Positions 7,798 through 15,117 of a stretch of 20,991 nucleotides of DNA are shown here, in pieces. The translations under genes were made by a program, and so were the position numbers. This stretch comes from Haemophilus parainfluenzae (lineage in GTDB: Bacteria; Pseudomonadota; Gammaproteobacteria; Enterobacterales; Pasteurellaceae), in assembly GCA_018381425.1 (NCBI GenBank), contig JAGZRY010000006.1, forward strand, positions 1-20,991. The letters run 5' to 3'. The number at the start of each line of letters is the position of its first letter. The first letter of the stretch is position 1. Below the pieces are notes generated by a model. The model searched no databases and was not told the origin of the DNA. It was given only the letters and a program-made list of their open reading frames with translations.

Positions 7798-8961
7798 TTA
7801 CTTTACTATCACTTCCTCTGGGGAAGCGGTCTGTTGTGCAATTATCTGTTCGTGTTTCTCTGTCAGCTTTGTATGCTTGCGTATCTCTTTCAGATAATCA
7901 ACACCCGTTTTCTTTGTGATCTCTTCCAGCATTTTTAATGTTGGGTCAACCTGCCTTTCCACCCACCGTAATGTACGCTCCAGCGTGTAAGGCTCTGGTT
8001 TTGTTGTCAATCTTAATGGTGGTCGTCCCTCGCCAATGAACCACGCCCAGCGGTCATTGGTTTTCCATTCACTTTTTCGTTTATCTGGCTCTTTATCTGC
8101 AAAACGGATATAACGGTTGATAATAGAAAATGCCGTCCTTTCTGCGTCGTAATAAGTCAGCAAATCTCGGACGGCATAATAAGCACGTTCATCTTTCAAG
8201 CGGATTTCAAATCGGTTCTTTATCGGGACTTCCTCAATCGGTATTCCCAGCTTTGCGCACTGTTCATAATTCTTTTCATACACACAGAAGTAAACTTCCG
8301 ATTTCAAAGAACCGATATACAGCGTATGTCCCATACCTGCCTTGTCAGCTTCCTTGTGCTTTACAAGCTCGCCAGAAGCGTAAGACTTAAAGGAACGGAA
8401 CACAGAAACACATTCTTCATTTGTACATTTCAAGGTCAGTTCTGGAATATCCAGTATGCCCGCTTTGTCATTGATAGCAAGGTCAAGACGCTTCATTACA
8501 CCGCCCTCAATGAGTGCGTCCATGAAGAAGTCATACCAGCTTCGCTCTTGTGCCAGCAGATAGCTTTCAAATTGACGACAGCCTTTGCCTTTGAGTTCCA
8601 GCAGAACGCCTTTTTCTTCATCTTGTGAAGTGAATACGAATACGTCCCCGATATAGTAATGCTCGGTGTATTTGTAGTGTCCATAATCTTCATGGAGCAT
8701 ATAATCAATGTTCAGCTTCAGAATATCCTTGATAACGTGCTTTATATCCATTGTGGGAAAACGGATACGCACATAATCGAACAGCAGGAACAGCGGTTCG
8801 TCGGGATTGAATTTTTCCACAGCTTCTAACAGCTTTGTTTTCATATCCTCGGTAAGTGCTACCGTTCCAGCTTCGATACGGTTTAAGTGTTCACGGCTGA
8901 TACCAGCCATGAGTGCAAGCCTTGTCTGCGATACGCCGTAACTCTTGCGTTTCTCTTTCAA
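7798..8961 (-). CDS. mobT: MobT-family conjugative relaxase / replication initiator (Tn916 Orf20-like)
   Basis: 387 aa from the TTG at 8961. An N-terminal Cro/C1-type helix-turn-helix (YGVSQTRLALMAGISREHLNRIEAG, residues 8-32) precedes a Rep_trans (PF02486) nicking domain. Visible motifs are RLDLAIND at 158-165, TLYIGSLKS at 213-221, VYEKNYEQ at 227-234 with the probable catalytic Tyr, and RFEIRLK at 250-256. This class nicks oriT and stays on the 5' end; in Tn916 and ICEBs1 it also supports rolling-circle replication of the excised element. The TTG has no ribosome-binding site. An in-frame CTG at 8988, right after a stop codon and 8 bases from GGGGG, would add nine residues and better match the longer N-termini of relatives, so the true start is uncertain. 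Confidence 0.93.
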   Translation of the reverse strand: MKEKRKSYGVSQTRLALMAGISREHLNRIEAGTVALTEDMKTKLLEAVEKFNPDEPLFLLFDYVRIRFPTMDIKHVIKDILKLNIDYMLHEDYGHYKYTEHYYIGDVFVFTSQDEEKGVLLELKGKGCRQFESYLLAQERSWYDFFMDALIEGGVMKRLDLAINDKAGILDIPELTLKCTNEECVSVFRSFKSYASGELVKHKEADKAGMGHTLYIGSLKSEVYFCVYEKNYEQCAKLGIPIEEVPIKNRFEIRLKDERAYYAVRDLLTYYDAERTAFSIINRYIRFADKEPDKRKSEWKTNDRWAWFIGEGRPPLRLTTKPEPYTLERTLRWVERQVDPTLKMLEEITKKTGVDYLKEIRKHTKLTEKHEQIIAQQTASPEEVIVK

Positions 8962-9012
8962 GGCGGTTAAAAAATCATTATCTTTCAGTTACGATACCCC
9001 CAATCTTTGAAA

Positions 9013-9040
9013 TTGTGATATTTTCAAGCCCATATCACAA
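9013..9040. repeat. Inverted repeat in the oriT/relaxase leader (IR1)
   Basis: TTGTGATAT and ATATCACAA make a perfect 9-bp stem with a 10-base loop, just upstream of the relaxase ribosome-binding site. It could be a relaxase binding site in oriT, an autoregulatory operator for the HTH domain of MobT, or an RNA hairpin limiting relaxase translation. Confidence 0.55.
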
Positions 9041-9115
9041 ACGGATGAAACTTGTAAAAAGCCTTATTCCATGCGGACTTCCAAGACTTTTTATGCCAGT
9101 TTCCAATGTATTTGT

Positions 9116-9140
9116 GCCCCTCTGTTAGATACTGAGGGGC
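9116..9140. other. oriT: Probable nic-region hairpin of oriT
   Basis: GCCCCTC and GAGGGGC form a perfect 7-bp stem around TGTTAGATACT. Read on the minus strand the loop and arm give CTAACAGAGGGG, which resembles the CTAACAGGGGGG of the ICEBs1 nicking hairpin as I recall it. It lies between the coupling-protein and relaxase genes, where oriT of Tn916 is found. Nick position is not visible from sequence. Confidence 0.6.
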
Positions 9141-9148
9141 TTGTATCT

Positions 9149-9174
9149 GCTGGCGTGGCTGACGCCACACCAGC
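9149..9174. repeat. Inverted repeat in the oriT region (IR3)
   Basis: GCTGGCGTGG and CCACACCAGC pair with one mismatch; an alternative inner stem TGGCGT/ACGCCA is perfect. It ends six bases before the coupling-protein stop codon. It could be a terminator-like structure for orf21 or a second oriT protein-binding arm. Confidence 0.5.
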
Positions 9175-9179
9175 AACGG

Positions 9180-9787
9180 CTAGTCCGTTCCATCGCCTTT
9201 CGCTTCGCACGTCGCCGTCCCGTCCTGCCTTGCGTATGCAAGAGAAGCTATGGTCTGTAAAAAGTCATGTCCTTTTGGTACAAGGGGAGTGTAAAATTCA
9301 CTTATGACGCTTGTTCCTACATCACAATAACCACGTCCTTTGATACGCTTCTGGAAAAACTGTTTCTTCACATCAGAACCGAACAGCATACCATACCCAA
9401 GCTCGCTGATACGTCCCAAACCGACACGGAAGTTGAAATTATCCCTTATCCCGTCGCTGAAATACTTAGCGTCTGGTCGCTGGCAGGCAACGATAAGAAA
9501 ATATCCTGCTTGTCGTCCCAGCATGACGATTTTCTTTAGCTGGCTTAACAGTCCGATACTTTCCTTTGTCCCCAGCATTTCAAAGAACGCCACATATTCA
9601 TCAAAGATAAGGAAGTGAGGAGCAAGTCCCAAGTAAGCGTAGTTTTCGCCCGTCTTATAGTTAGTGTGCTGTTTCATATCTTCACTACGCTGTACCATGC
9701 CGTTATAAAAGGCATTGACGCAATCAATCATATCTTCTTTGGTATGATACACATTTCCCATGACTGTCCCCAAATCTGCCAAGTCTG
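9180..9787 (-). CDS. orf21: FtsK/TcpA-type coupling protein, 3' exon (Tn916 Orf21-like)
   Basis: The 3' exon supplies the last two bases of codon 263 plus 201 codons. The spliced protein reads ILDPKN followed by ADLADLGTVMGNVY, the normal uninterrupted sequence of this family, for a total of 464 aa, near the Tn916 Orf21 length. This part carries Walker B (HFLIFDEYVAFF; Asp325-Glu326) and the GYFLIVACQRPDAKY motif typical of FtsK/HerA coupling ATPases. The open frame extends upstream into intron sequence, but those ~30 residues are intron-derived. The stop at 9180 is immediately next to the oriT hairpins. Confidence 0.9.
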
Positions 9788-9836
9788 ATAGCGATAGGTA
9801 ACTCTTTGATGTTATCTCCAAGTTTTCCCCCGCTTC

Positions 9837-9871
9837 ACACCGTACATGAAACTTTCGCTTCATACGGCGTT
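9837..9871 (-). other. Group II intron domain V
   Basis: On the minus strand CGCCGTATGAA and TTCATGTACGGTG pair around GCGAAAG, the small bulged hairpin typical of domain V, with CGC in the catalytic-triad position. It lies 32 bases after the maturase stop codon, with the 3' splice site about 50 bases further on. The intact shape suggests the ribozyme is still functional. Confidence 0.75.
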
Positions 9872-9903
9872 CCATCATATTCAAATAGATTCATAAGTTC
9901 TGG

Positions 9904-11724
9904 TTATTTTATTGCTTGGTATCCATAGTTCGCTCGTATTTTGTTCAGCTTTTTCTTTTGTTGACTGCTCAAGCCATAGTTCATCAACCACATTTTTGCC
10001 TGTTGTACTGATTCAGTCAGTATCGCTTTTGATATTGGTATTTCAACAAATACAAGATTTTGGTATTTATCTCTATCTGTTTCGGTAATATTCTTGTAGA
10101 TACAAACCATATCAGTCGGGCTATGCCTTCGATTGGTGATATAGCAATTGCCTTGTTGGGCTATAAATACCGAAATTCGATTATCATTAAATTCAACACT
10201 CTTTGTGGTGTCTTTATACTCTAAAAGAATCCGTATCTCTCCTTTCGTTACCAATGCTATTTCCTCATGTATTCTGCTTCTTCCGTGTTCTGTAAAGTTG
10301 CATATATCCTGTGAGAAATTCAGCGGATTTTTGTGTTTTACTCCGTTGATTGGCAATAGAGGAGTATCGGCAATCATAATAATTTTTGTTTGTGGTCGTA
10401 TTCCAGTTGTTTTCATCTGGAAATCTTGACTTGTAGTTTCAAAAGGTATTAGCTTTGCAATCTTTTTAAAACGAACTCTGGTGGTCGGTAAGAGAGCGTA
10501 ACTTACTTCTGTTAAATTGTTGTATATATTCGTAGCCACACAATAATAATTCTGCATTCCCATAACCGCCAGATTATAACGTGCAATCTGGAAAGTAGTT
10601 GTGTGCCTGACTATATCCTTGACTTTTAACTTTAGATTTGTTTTTGCTTTCTTTAGTGCTTTCTGGTTCATATCTGTTTTGGCAACATATCCATGTTTTG
10701 TCTTCCCTTTTGGAATCACTTTAATTTTGAATCCCAGAAAATCTGATGAATTTTTCTTCAGATTTACTACCTTTGATTTTTCTGGACTGATTTCTAATTT
10801 CAGCCTTTTGTTTAGAAAATCTACGGTACTGTGATAGAATCGCTGTGCTTCTTCATAGGTCGAACACATAATTTTAAAATCGTCAGCATAACGCACAATA
10901 AAGCCACTTTTTAACCTCGTATGTTTCTTTGCATATTGAAACCAACCGTTTTTATTACGGTGCTTTGGCTGGAAAGTTTCCCATTGACTGCTTACCCACC
11001 AATCCAATTCATTAAGGACTATGAGCGAGAGCAGGGGACTTAACAGACCGCCTTGCGGAGTTCCTTTTTCTGGAACACCCTCGCCGTCAATTTCAGCTTT
11101 CAGCATTTTACTAATAATGCAAATCAGTCTTTTATCCCGAATGCCAAGTGTCCAAATCTGTTTTAACAATTTCCCGTGGTTGACATTATCAAAGAATCCT
11201 TTAATATCTACATCAACGCAGTAATGATACTTTGATATGTTTATCAAACTGGTTACTCTGCCAAGTGCATGGTGGGCACTTCGATTCGCACGGAATCCAT
11301 AGGAATGATTATGGAACTTAGGTTCGCATATCGGTTCTAGGACTTGTAAGATACATTGTTGTACAAGTCTGTCCCAGATACAGGGGATTCCGAGAGGTCG
11401 CATTTTATCGCTTCCAGATTTAGGAATAAAAACCCGTCTGACTGATTTTGGTTGGTAATTATCCAGGCTGCTTCGGACTTTCATAATAATATCTTCATCA
11501 CACAAATGTTTAATATCATCAATCGTTAGCCCATCTGTACCAGCGGTTTTGCTTCCGCTGTTTGTTTTTAAATTTCGGTATGCCAAGCAGATATTTTGTT
11601 CTGAACCAATAATTTCCAGTAACTTATAAAAGTTATTACCATTTTTGCTCTGTGCGTATAACTCATCATAAATATGTTGCATATCATAATATTCGTTATA
11701 GCGGAGCTTGTCTTTCTTTAGCAT
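9904..11724 (-). CDS. ltrA: Group II intron reverse transcriptase/maturase (LtrA-like) with degenerate HNH domain
   Basis: 606 aa. RT motifs in order are GTDGLTIDDI (about 62-71), RRVFIPK with RPLGIP (96-114), VDVDIKGFFDNVNH (170-183), GTPQGGLLSPLLS (221-233) and the catalytic YADD at 279-282, then a maturase/domain X region (about 360-440). The C-terminus aligns with the HNH endonuclease of related proteins: Cys527 (GNCYITN) and Cys541 are kept, but the usual HCHHK motif reads VCIYK, so the histidines of the nuclease site are gone. RT and maturase functions look intact; second-strand cleavage probably is not. AAGGAGGG is 8 bases before the ATG. It lies inside intron domain IV. Confidence 0.93.
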   Translation of the reverse strand: MLKKDKLRYNEYYDMQHIYDELYAQSKNGNNFYKLLEIIGSEQNICLAYRNLKTNSGSKTAGTDGLTIDDIKHLCDEDIIMKVRSSLDNYQPKSVRRVFIPKSGSDKMRPLGIPCIWDRLVQQCILQVLEPICEPKFHNHSYGFRANRSAHHALGRVTSLINISKYHYCVDVDIKGFFDNVNHGKLLKQIWTLGIRDKRLICIISKMLKAEIDGEGVPEKGTPQGGLLSPLLSLIVLNELDWWVSSQWETFQPKHRNKNGWFQYAKKHTRLKSGFIVRYADDFKIMCSTYEEAQRFYHSTVDFLNKRLKLEISPEKSKVVNLKKNSSDFLGFKIKVIPKGKTKHGYVAKTDMNQKALKKAKTNLKLKVKDIVRHTTTFQIARYNLAVMGMQNYYCVATNIYNNLTEVSYALLPTTRVRFKKIAKLIPFETTSQDFQMKTTGIRPQTKIIMIADTPLLPINGVKHKNPLNFSQDICNFTEHGRSRIHEEIALVTKGEIRILLEYKDTTKSVEFNDNRISVFIAQQGNCYITNRRHSPTDMVCIYKNITETDRDKYQNLVFVEIPISKAILTESVQQAKMWLMNYGLSSQQKKKLNKIRANYGYQAIK

Positions 11725-12455
11725 GGTCTGTACCCTCCTTAATCACAGGGGCAAGTACATCTCTTAGTCTTACTCGAACCCATACCATTCTTAGTAATTC
11801 TATTCTTCAATGACTAGTGGCTATCCCTCCACCGTTTGTTATCACGGTTTCATAGGTACTGTGCCACCACTTTCACTGGCATAAACACACCTTATATTAT
11901 TGCTAATCTCACAACAACCTTATGATGTGAACACTTCATAGACAGTAAAATCTCCATGTTGCCAGCTTTCAACGTTCCAAACACACTATCTGTACATATA
12001 TATCCGTAGGTTTCTTCTCTAAGCCTGCTACTTTGATAATGCCTGTAACATTATATGGGTTTTCATAAAAACGAGTCTTACTCACCCACAGTAGCGACAC
12101 TATTTGTGTCACTGGACATTTCTATCCAGTCCCGATATAGACCTGTACATTCAAAGATTCGTCAGTAGACCGCTCATCTACATACTAACCATAGATATTT
12201 TATAGACTTCCGGCATATAGGATACGACACCCACCTCTGGGTATCTTTCGACAGCGCTATCTGTTACGGTATCTCTCTGCCGACTTCACCGAGCTTCTGA
12301 CAAACCTATGTTTACTCATAATCCTGCCAGTCGGAGTATTAAAGTAGCCTTTCAGGGCGTTACCCCATCATTCGACTATTCGTGTGTTCAGTTCTCCAAC
12401 ACAATTTTAATTGATTGTGCAGTGTCTACTCTTTTCAAGTAGAAACGTCTCGCAC
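11725..12455 (-). ncRNA. Group II intron 5' ribozyme region (domains I-III)
   Basis: 731 bp without a protein gene. It starts GTGCGAG and contains conserved-looking GGGTAACGCCCTGAAAGGC near its 5' end, consistent with ribozyme domains I to III and the start of domain IV. A candidate exon-binding site (EBS1) is at 12066-12073. I did not fold the region. Confidence 0.75.
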
Positions 12456-13242
12456 CATTTTTAGGGTCTAAGATGTAAAGCTCTGCGTTGGTCTGCAAGA
12501 GTGCTTCAATGAGCGTCAGCAGAAAATAGGTTTTACCGCCACCCGTTCCACCAGCAATCAAAGCATGAGGAAGTGCGTCATATTCCCAGATAAGATTTTT
12601 CATCAGTCTAAGACAGCCGTTTTCTGCTTTCACTTCATCAATGGAGATACGGTTTGCGACCATATCATAAAGCAGGGTGTACTCAATATAGCCGTCATGG
12701 AGCGTCTTGTCGGTCAGCTCACAATATAAACCGCTTTCCAGCTTATCCTCTAACCGTAAGAGCTGGTCTTGATACTTTCCTAATGTGATTTCACAGCGGA
12801 TATGAAGCAGTCCTTTTTCCATTTGATAATAGATTTTAGGAAACCAGACGATTTTTTCCCTTGATCTGCTTTGCAGGTCAGTAAAAAAACCGCTGTCTTG
12901 TACGGTATCTGCTTCATACCACTTATTTTCCAGTATCATTCTTGCCAGCTTTTGACGGTGCAGGAGCTTCTTGAAACTGTCATAACAGAAGCGGTAATAC
13001 AGAAAAGCGACCAATGCACAAACACCAGTCGCTATCAGTATGGTTATGAAGTTGTAAGGGGAAATCGTCAAGTCATTGTCTAATAAGCTGAAATATTCCC
13101 AATCGATACACATAAGTTGTTTTATATTCAGTAGCAGGAGAACCGCAACAAATACAAACAGAAGCGTTCCTATGGAAAAGTGATAGACAAGATTCTTGTC
13201 GCTGGCTCTGATACGGTGTCCTTTGTTTAATATCTTTCTCAT
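12456..13242 (-). CDS. orf21: FtsK/TcpA-type coupling protein, 5' exon (Tn916 Orf21-like)
   Basis: 262 codons plus the first base of codon 263. Two membrane helices (about residues 20-40 and 64-83) anchor the protein; Walker A is GGTGGGKT at 231-238, and the exon ends after ELYILDPKN, between Walker A and Walker B. The coupling protein delivers the relaxase-DNA complex to the channel. Unspliced mRNA would add 22 intron-encoded residues after DPKN and stop at 12388, giving an ATPase without Walker B. AAGGAGTGA precedes the ATG, and a cargo terminator sits just upstream. Confidence 0.92.
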
Positions 13243-13271
13243 AAATCAATCACTCCTTTCTAGGTATGAAA

Positions 13272-13301
13272 AAAGCAGTCAATCCTAAGACTAACTGCTT
13301 T
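13272..13301 (-). terminator. Hairpin terminator at the end of cargo block B
   Basis: AAAGCAGT and ACTGCTTT form an 8-bp stem; on the minus strand the 3' arm ends in a run of six T. The adjoining 20 bases (13261-13280) are identical to 6693-6712 at cargo block A. It separates the DUF3795 gene from the coupling-protein gene. Confidence 0.75.
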
Positions 13302-13341
13302 GTGTGTATGGATATAAAATTGACAAACTGAAATTTTAAAA

Positions 13342-13884
13342 TCACTTTTTCTTGATAAGTTTCAGTTTTATATTTCTTCTGTTGGCAATCTTCTGAAACA
13401 CCTCTACCACATACAAGCATTGTGCCTGAAATGATAGTAAGGTCAATTCGTCATTGGATTGTATTTGTTTCATTGCTTCTTGCAATTCTGAAAGTTCTAG
13501 TAAATTGACTGTCACACAAAAGAAAGTTTTCCTACGCCCATCATTATAGTTAGAAAGTAAGTAAGAAAGAATTTGTGTTTTTTCCTGCTGTTCAAGATTA
13601 TATTGCTCAATGCCTATGTTTTTCGCTCTTTCTAAATCTGCTTTTTGTCGTCTGCTCGTAATAAAAATATCATAATCATCAATGTGTTGGTATTTTTCAC
13701 ATGGATATTGCTTACACTCATAGCAATATTCAATCTTTCCATGTTCAAGACTACATTTCGCAATTCTGCATGATTGATTACCATTGCCACAACCGCCACA
13801 GTAATTTCCCAAAAGCATAGGGCATAGTCCACAATTCAATCCGCAAAGAGAAAATAATTGGTTTTTGCGTTCAAATCCTTTCAT
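13342..13884 (-). CDS. DUF3795 cysteine-rich protein, cargo block B
   Basis: 180 aa. Ten cysteines fall in the first 62 residues (LCGLNCGLCPML, YCGGCG, YCYECKQYPC), the hallmark of DUF3795 proteins, which are thought to bind metal; the biochemical role is unknown. The C-terminal half is helical and charged without clear motifs. AGGAG lies 9 bases before the ATG. It is the last gene of the cargo block and is followed by the terminator at 13272-13301. A repeat of the sequence found upstream of the HxlR gene lies directly before it and may carry its promoter. Confidence 0.8.
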   Translation of the reverse strand: MKGFERKNQLFSLCGLNCGLCPMLLGNYCGGCGNGNQSCRIAKCSLEHGKIEYCYECKQYPCEKYQHIDDYDIFITSRRQKADLERAKNIGIEQYNLEQQEKTQILSYLLSNYNDGRRKTFFCVTVNLLELSELQEAMKQIQSNDELTLLSFQAQCLYVVEVFQKIANRRNIKLKLIKKK

Positions 13885-13901
13885 AGTATTAGTCTCCTAA
13901 C

Positions 13902-13949
13902 TTCAAATTTATCTTTGGATTTATTGACTTTTACAAACTGAAATTTATC
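13902..13949. repeat. Intergenic direct repeat, copy 1
   Basis: Matches 15536-15583 at 41 of 48 positions. Both copies cover the TAA stop of the preceding gene at the same place in the repeat. On the minus strand both carry TTGT(A/G)(A/G), a 17-base gap and GATAAA, a possible weak promoter for the next gene. A shorter relative (ACAAACTGAAATTT) is at 13323-13336. Confidence 0.6.
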
Positions 13950-14469
13950 TATTCATCAATTCAAGAGTTTTTTCAAATGAAATACATTCTGCGTATCTTC
14001 CATTCCACATAAACTCATTATAATATCTATAAGAATTTTCCGCTGTCATATACGCATTATCAATCGTACTGTTTGTATTTGCTGGAACAATCATTTTAAA
14101 CCCATGCTCAAAACCACATTTTACTGATGCATCTATGCAGTAATCTGTTTGTAGCCCTACAATAATAATTGTATTTTCGTCTTTTTCATGTAGATAATCC
14201 AACAACCCCGTATCTTTAAAAGCACTGTTTACATTTTTATCAAAAACACGTTCTTTTGGCATTGGCTGAAATTCTCCGTATATTTCATAGCCTAATGTGC
14301 CTTTCGTTAATTTCTGTCCAACACCATCATCATGTCTAACATAAATGACTTCTATATCATTATTGCGCGCCTCTTTGATTAGTGTTTTAATACGATATAC
14401 AAAAGTCTGAAATTCATATAACTCATTATTCATAATTAAATTTTGAGTATCAACAACCAACAGTATCAT
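13945..14469 (-). CDS. Isochorismatase-family cysteine hydrolase 1, cargo block B
   Basis: 174 aa. The triad of the family is in place: Asp7 (LLVVDTQN), Lys78 (VFDKNVNSAF) and nucleophile Cys111 (GLQTDYCIDAS). These enzymes hydrolyse amide or vinyl-ether bonds in small molecules such as nicotinamide or isochorismate; the substrate here cannot be told. An ATG five codons upstream lies within the GGGAGG ribosome-binding site, so the ATG at 14469 is preferred. The gene follows a second family member by 18 bp and is probably in one operon with it, under the HxlR-type regulator. Confidence 0.87.
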   Translation of the reverse strand: MILLVVDTQNLIMNNELYEFQTFVYRIKTLIKEARNNDIEVIYVRHDDGVGQKLTKGTLGYEIYGEFQPMPKERVFDKNVNSAFKDTGLLDYLHEKDENTIIIVGLQTDYCIDASVKCGFEHGFKMIVPANTNSTIDNAYMTAENSYRYYNEFMWNGRYAECISFEKTLELMNR

Positions 14470-14487
14470 TCTATTACCTCCCATATT

Positions 14488-15030
14488 CTAATTTTCAGCG
14501 AAATAATCTGCACTTGCAATAACCTTTGCAAATTTGCTATTCAATGAAGCCATATATACATCGTTAATAAAACTTGCAGGTAGCTTTCGCCCATTCCATT
14601 CTAAGTCTTTTGTTGCACATGCGTCAGCTATAAGAGTGACGTAATAACCAAGGTCTTTTGCTTCTCTTACAGACGTATCAATACACATATGTGTCATCAT
14701 TCCACAAACGACCAATTCCATGACCCCATTCTCTATCAGTTTGTTTTGCAAGTTCGTTTCATAAAAACTATTTGGATAATGCTTAACAATAACTGTTTCC
14801 GTATCTAATGGTTTAATATCATTATGAATTTGTACGCCATCTGTATTTGGAATAAAAAATGTTCCCTGTATAGACTCATGGCGAATGTAAATAACTGGCA
14901 AGTCTTGCTTTCTAAAATGTTCTAATAAATCTTTTATTGTATTCAACGCTACTTCTGGTTTATACAACTGGCACTTTCCATAAGGAAAATAATCATTTTG
15001 CACATCAATAATAAGTAATGCTTTTTTCAT
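14488..15030 (-). CDS. Isochorismatase-family cysteine hydrolase 2, cargo block B
   Basis: 180 aa with Asp9 (LLIIDVQNDYF), Lys83 (VIVKHYPNSFY) and Cys116 (GMMTHMCIDTS), an intact catalytic triad. The GMMTHMCIDTS-REAKDLGY pattern is that of the nicotinamidase-related/YcaC-like group. It is only distantly similar to its downstream partner, so the pair is not a recent duplication. It is the first gene after a well-formed promoter (15061-15089) whose -35 lies in a palindrome fitting an HxlR operator. Probable role: clearing a reactive or toxic small molecule; inferred only. Confidence 0.88.
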   Translation of the reverse strand: MKKALLIIDVQNDYFPYGKCQLYKPEVALNTIKDLLEHFRKQDLPVIYIRHESIQGTFFIPNTDGVQIHNDIKPLDTETVIVKHYPNSFYETNLQNKLIENGVMELVVCGMMTHMCIDTSVREAKDLGYYVTLIADACATKDLEWNGRKLPASFINDVYMASLNSKFAKVIASADYFAEN

Positions 15031-15060
15031 ATTTTCATATCCTTTCTCAATTCTAGTTAA

Positions 15061-15089
15061 ATGATATAGGATAATAGTTTTTAAGTAAA
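15061..15089 (-). promoter_or_regulatory. Promoter of the isochorismatase-hydrolase pair
   Basis: Minus strand: -35 TTTACT (15089-15084), 17-base spacer, -10 TATCAT (15066-15061), 31 bases upstream of the ATG. The -35 is inside the palindrome at 15083-15099. Confidence 0.6.
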
Positions 15090-15099
15090 CTACTTACTT
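15083..15099. promoter_or_regulatory. Candidate HxlR-type operator
   Basis: AAGTAA-N5-TTACTT, a perfect palindrome covering the -35 element, 19 bp downstream of the HxlR gene. HxlR-family sites are short AGTA/TACT inverted repeats, so this fits repression of the hydrolase pair by the neighbouring regulator. Confidence 0.55.
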
Positions 15100-15117
15100 T
15101 TTCGTATATAATAGAGT

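Larger units (their letters stand above)
9788..12455 (-). mobile_element. Complete group II intron inserted in the coupling-protein gene
   Basis: 2668 bp. The 5' end is GTGCGAG (the group II GUGYG start) at 12455 and the 3' end is CTAT at 9788 (the usual AY end). Removing it rejoins the orf21 reading frame exactly and restores the family sequence DPKN-ADLADLG. A domain V-like hairpin lies at 9837-9871, followed by a short domain VI, and the intron encodes its own reverse transcriptase in domain IV. It has the same orientation as the host gene, as needed for splicing. There are no target-site duplications, as expected for retrohoming. Confidence 0.92.

Noticed and set aside
9788..9884. Upstream extension of the coupling-protein 3' part as an independent gene with its own ATG
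   Set aside because: The first ~30 residues come from intron domains V and VI; the exon junction and family sequence show it is an exon, not a separate gene.
12388..12455. Coupling protein ending naturally at 12388
   Set aside because: The last 22 residues are read from the intron 5' end; the family continues with ADLADLG after DPKN.
13632..13832. 66-codon frame overlapping the DUF3795 gene on the same strand
   Set aside because: The DUF3795 frame explains the region with its cysteine pattern; the other frame has no motif or ribosome-binding site.
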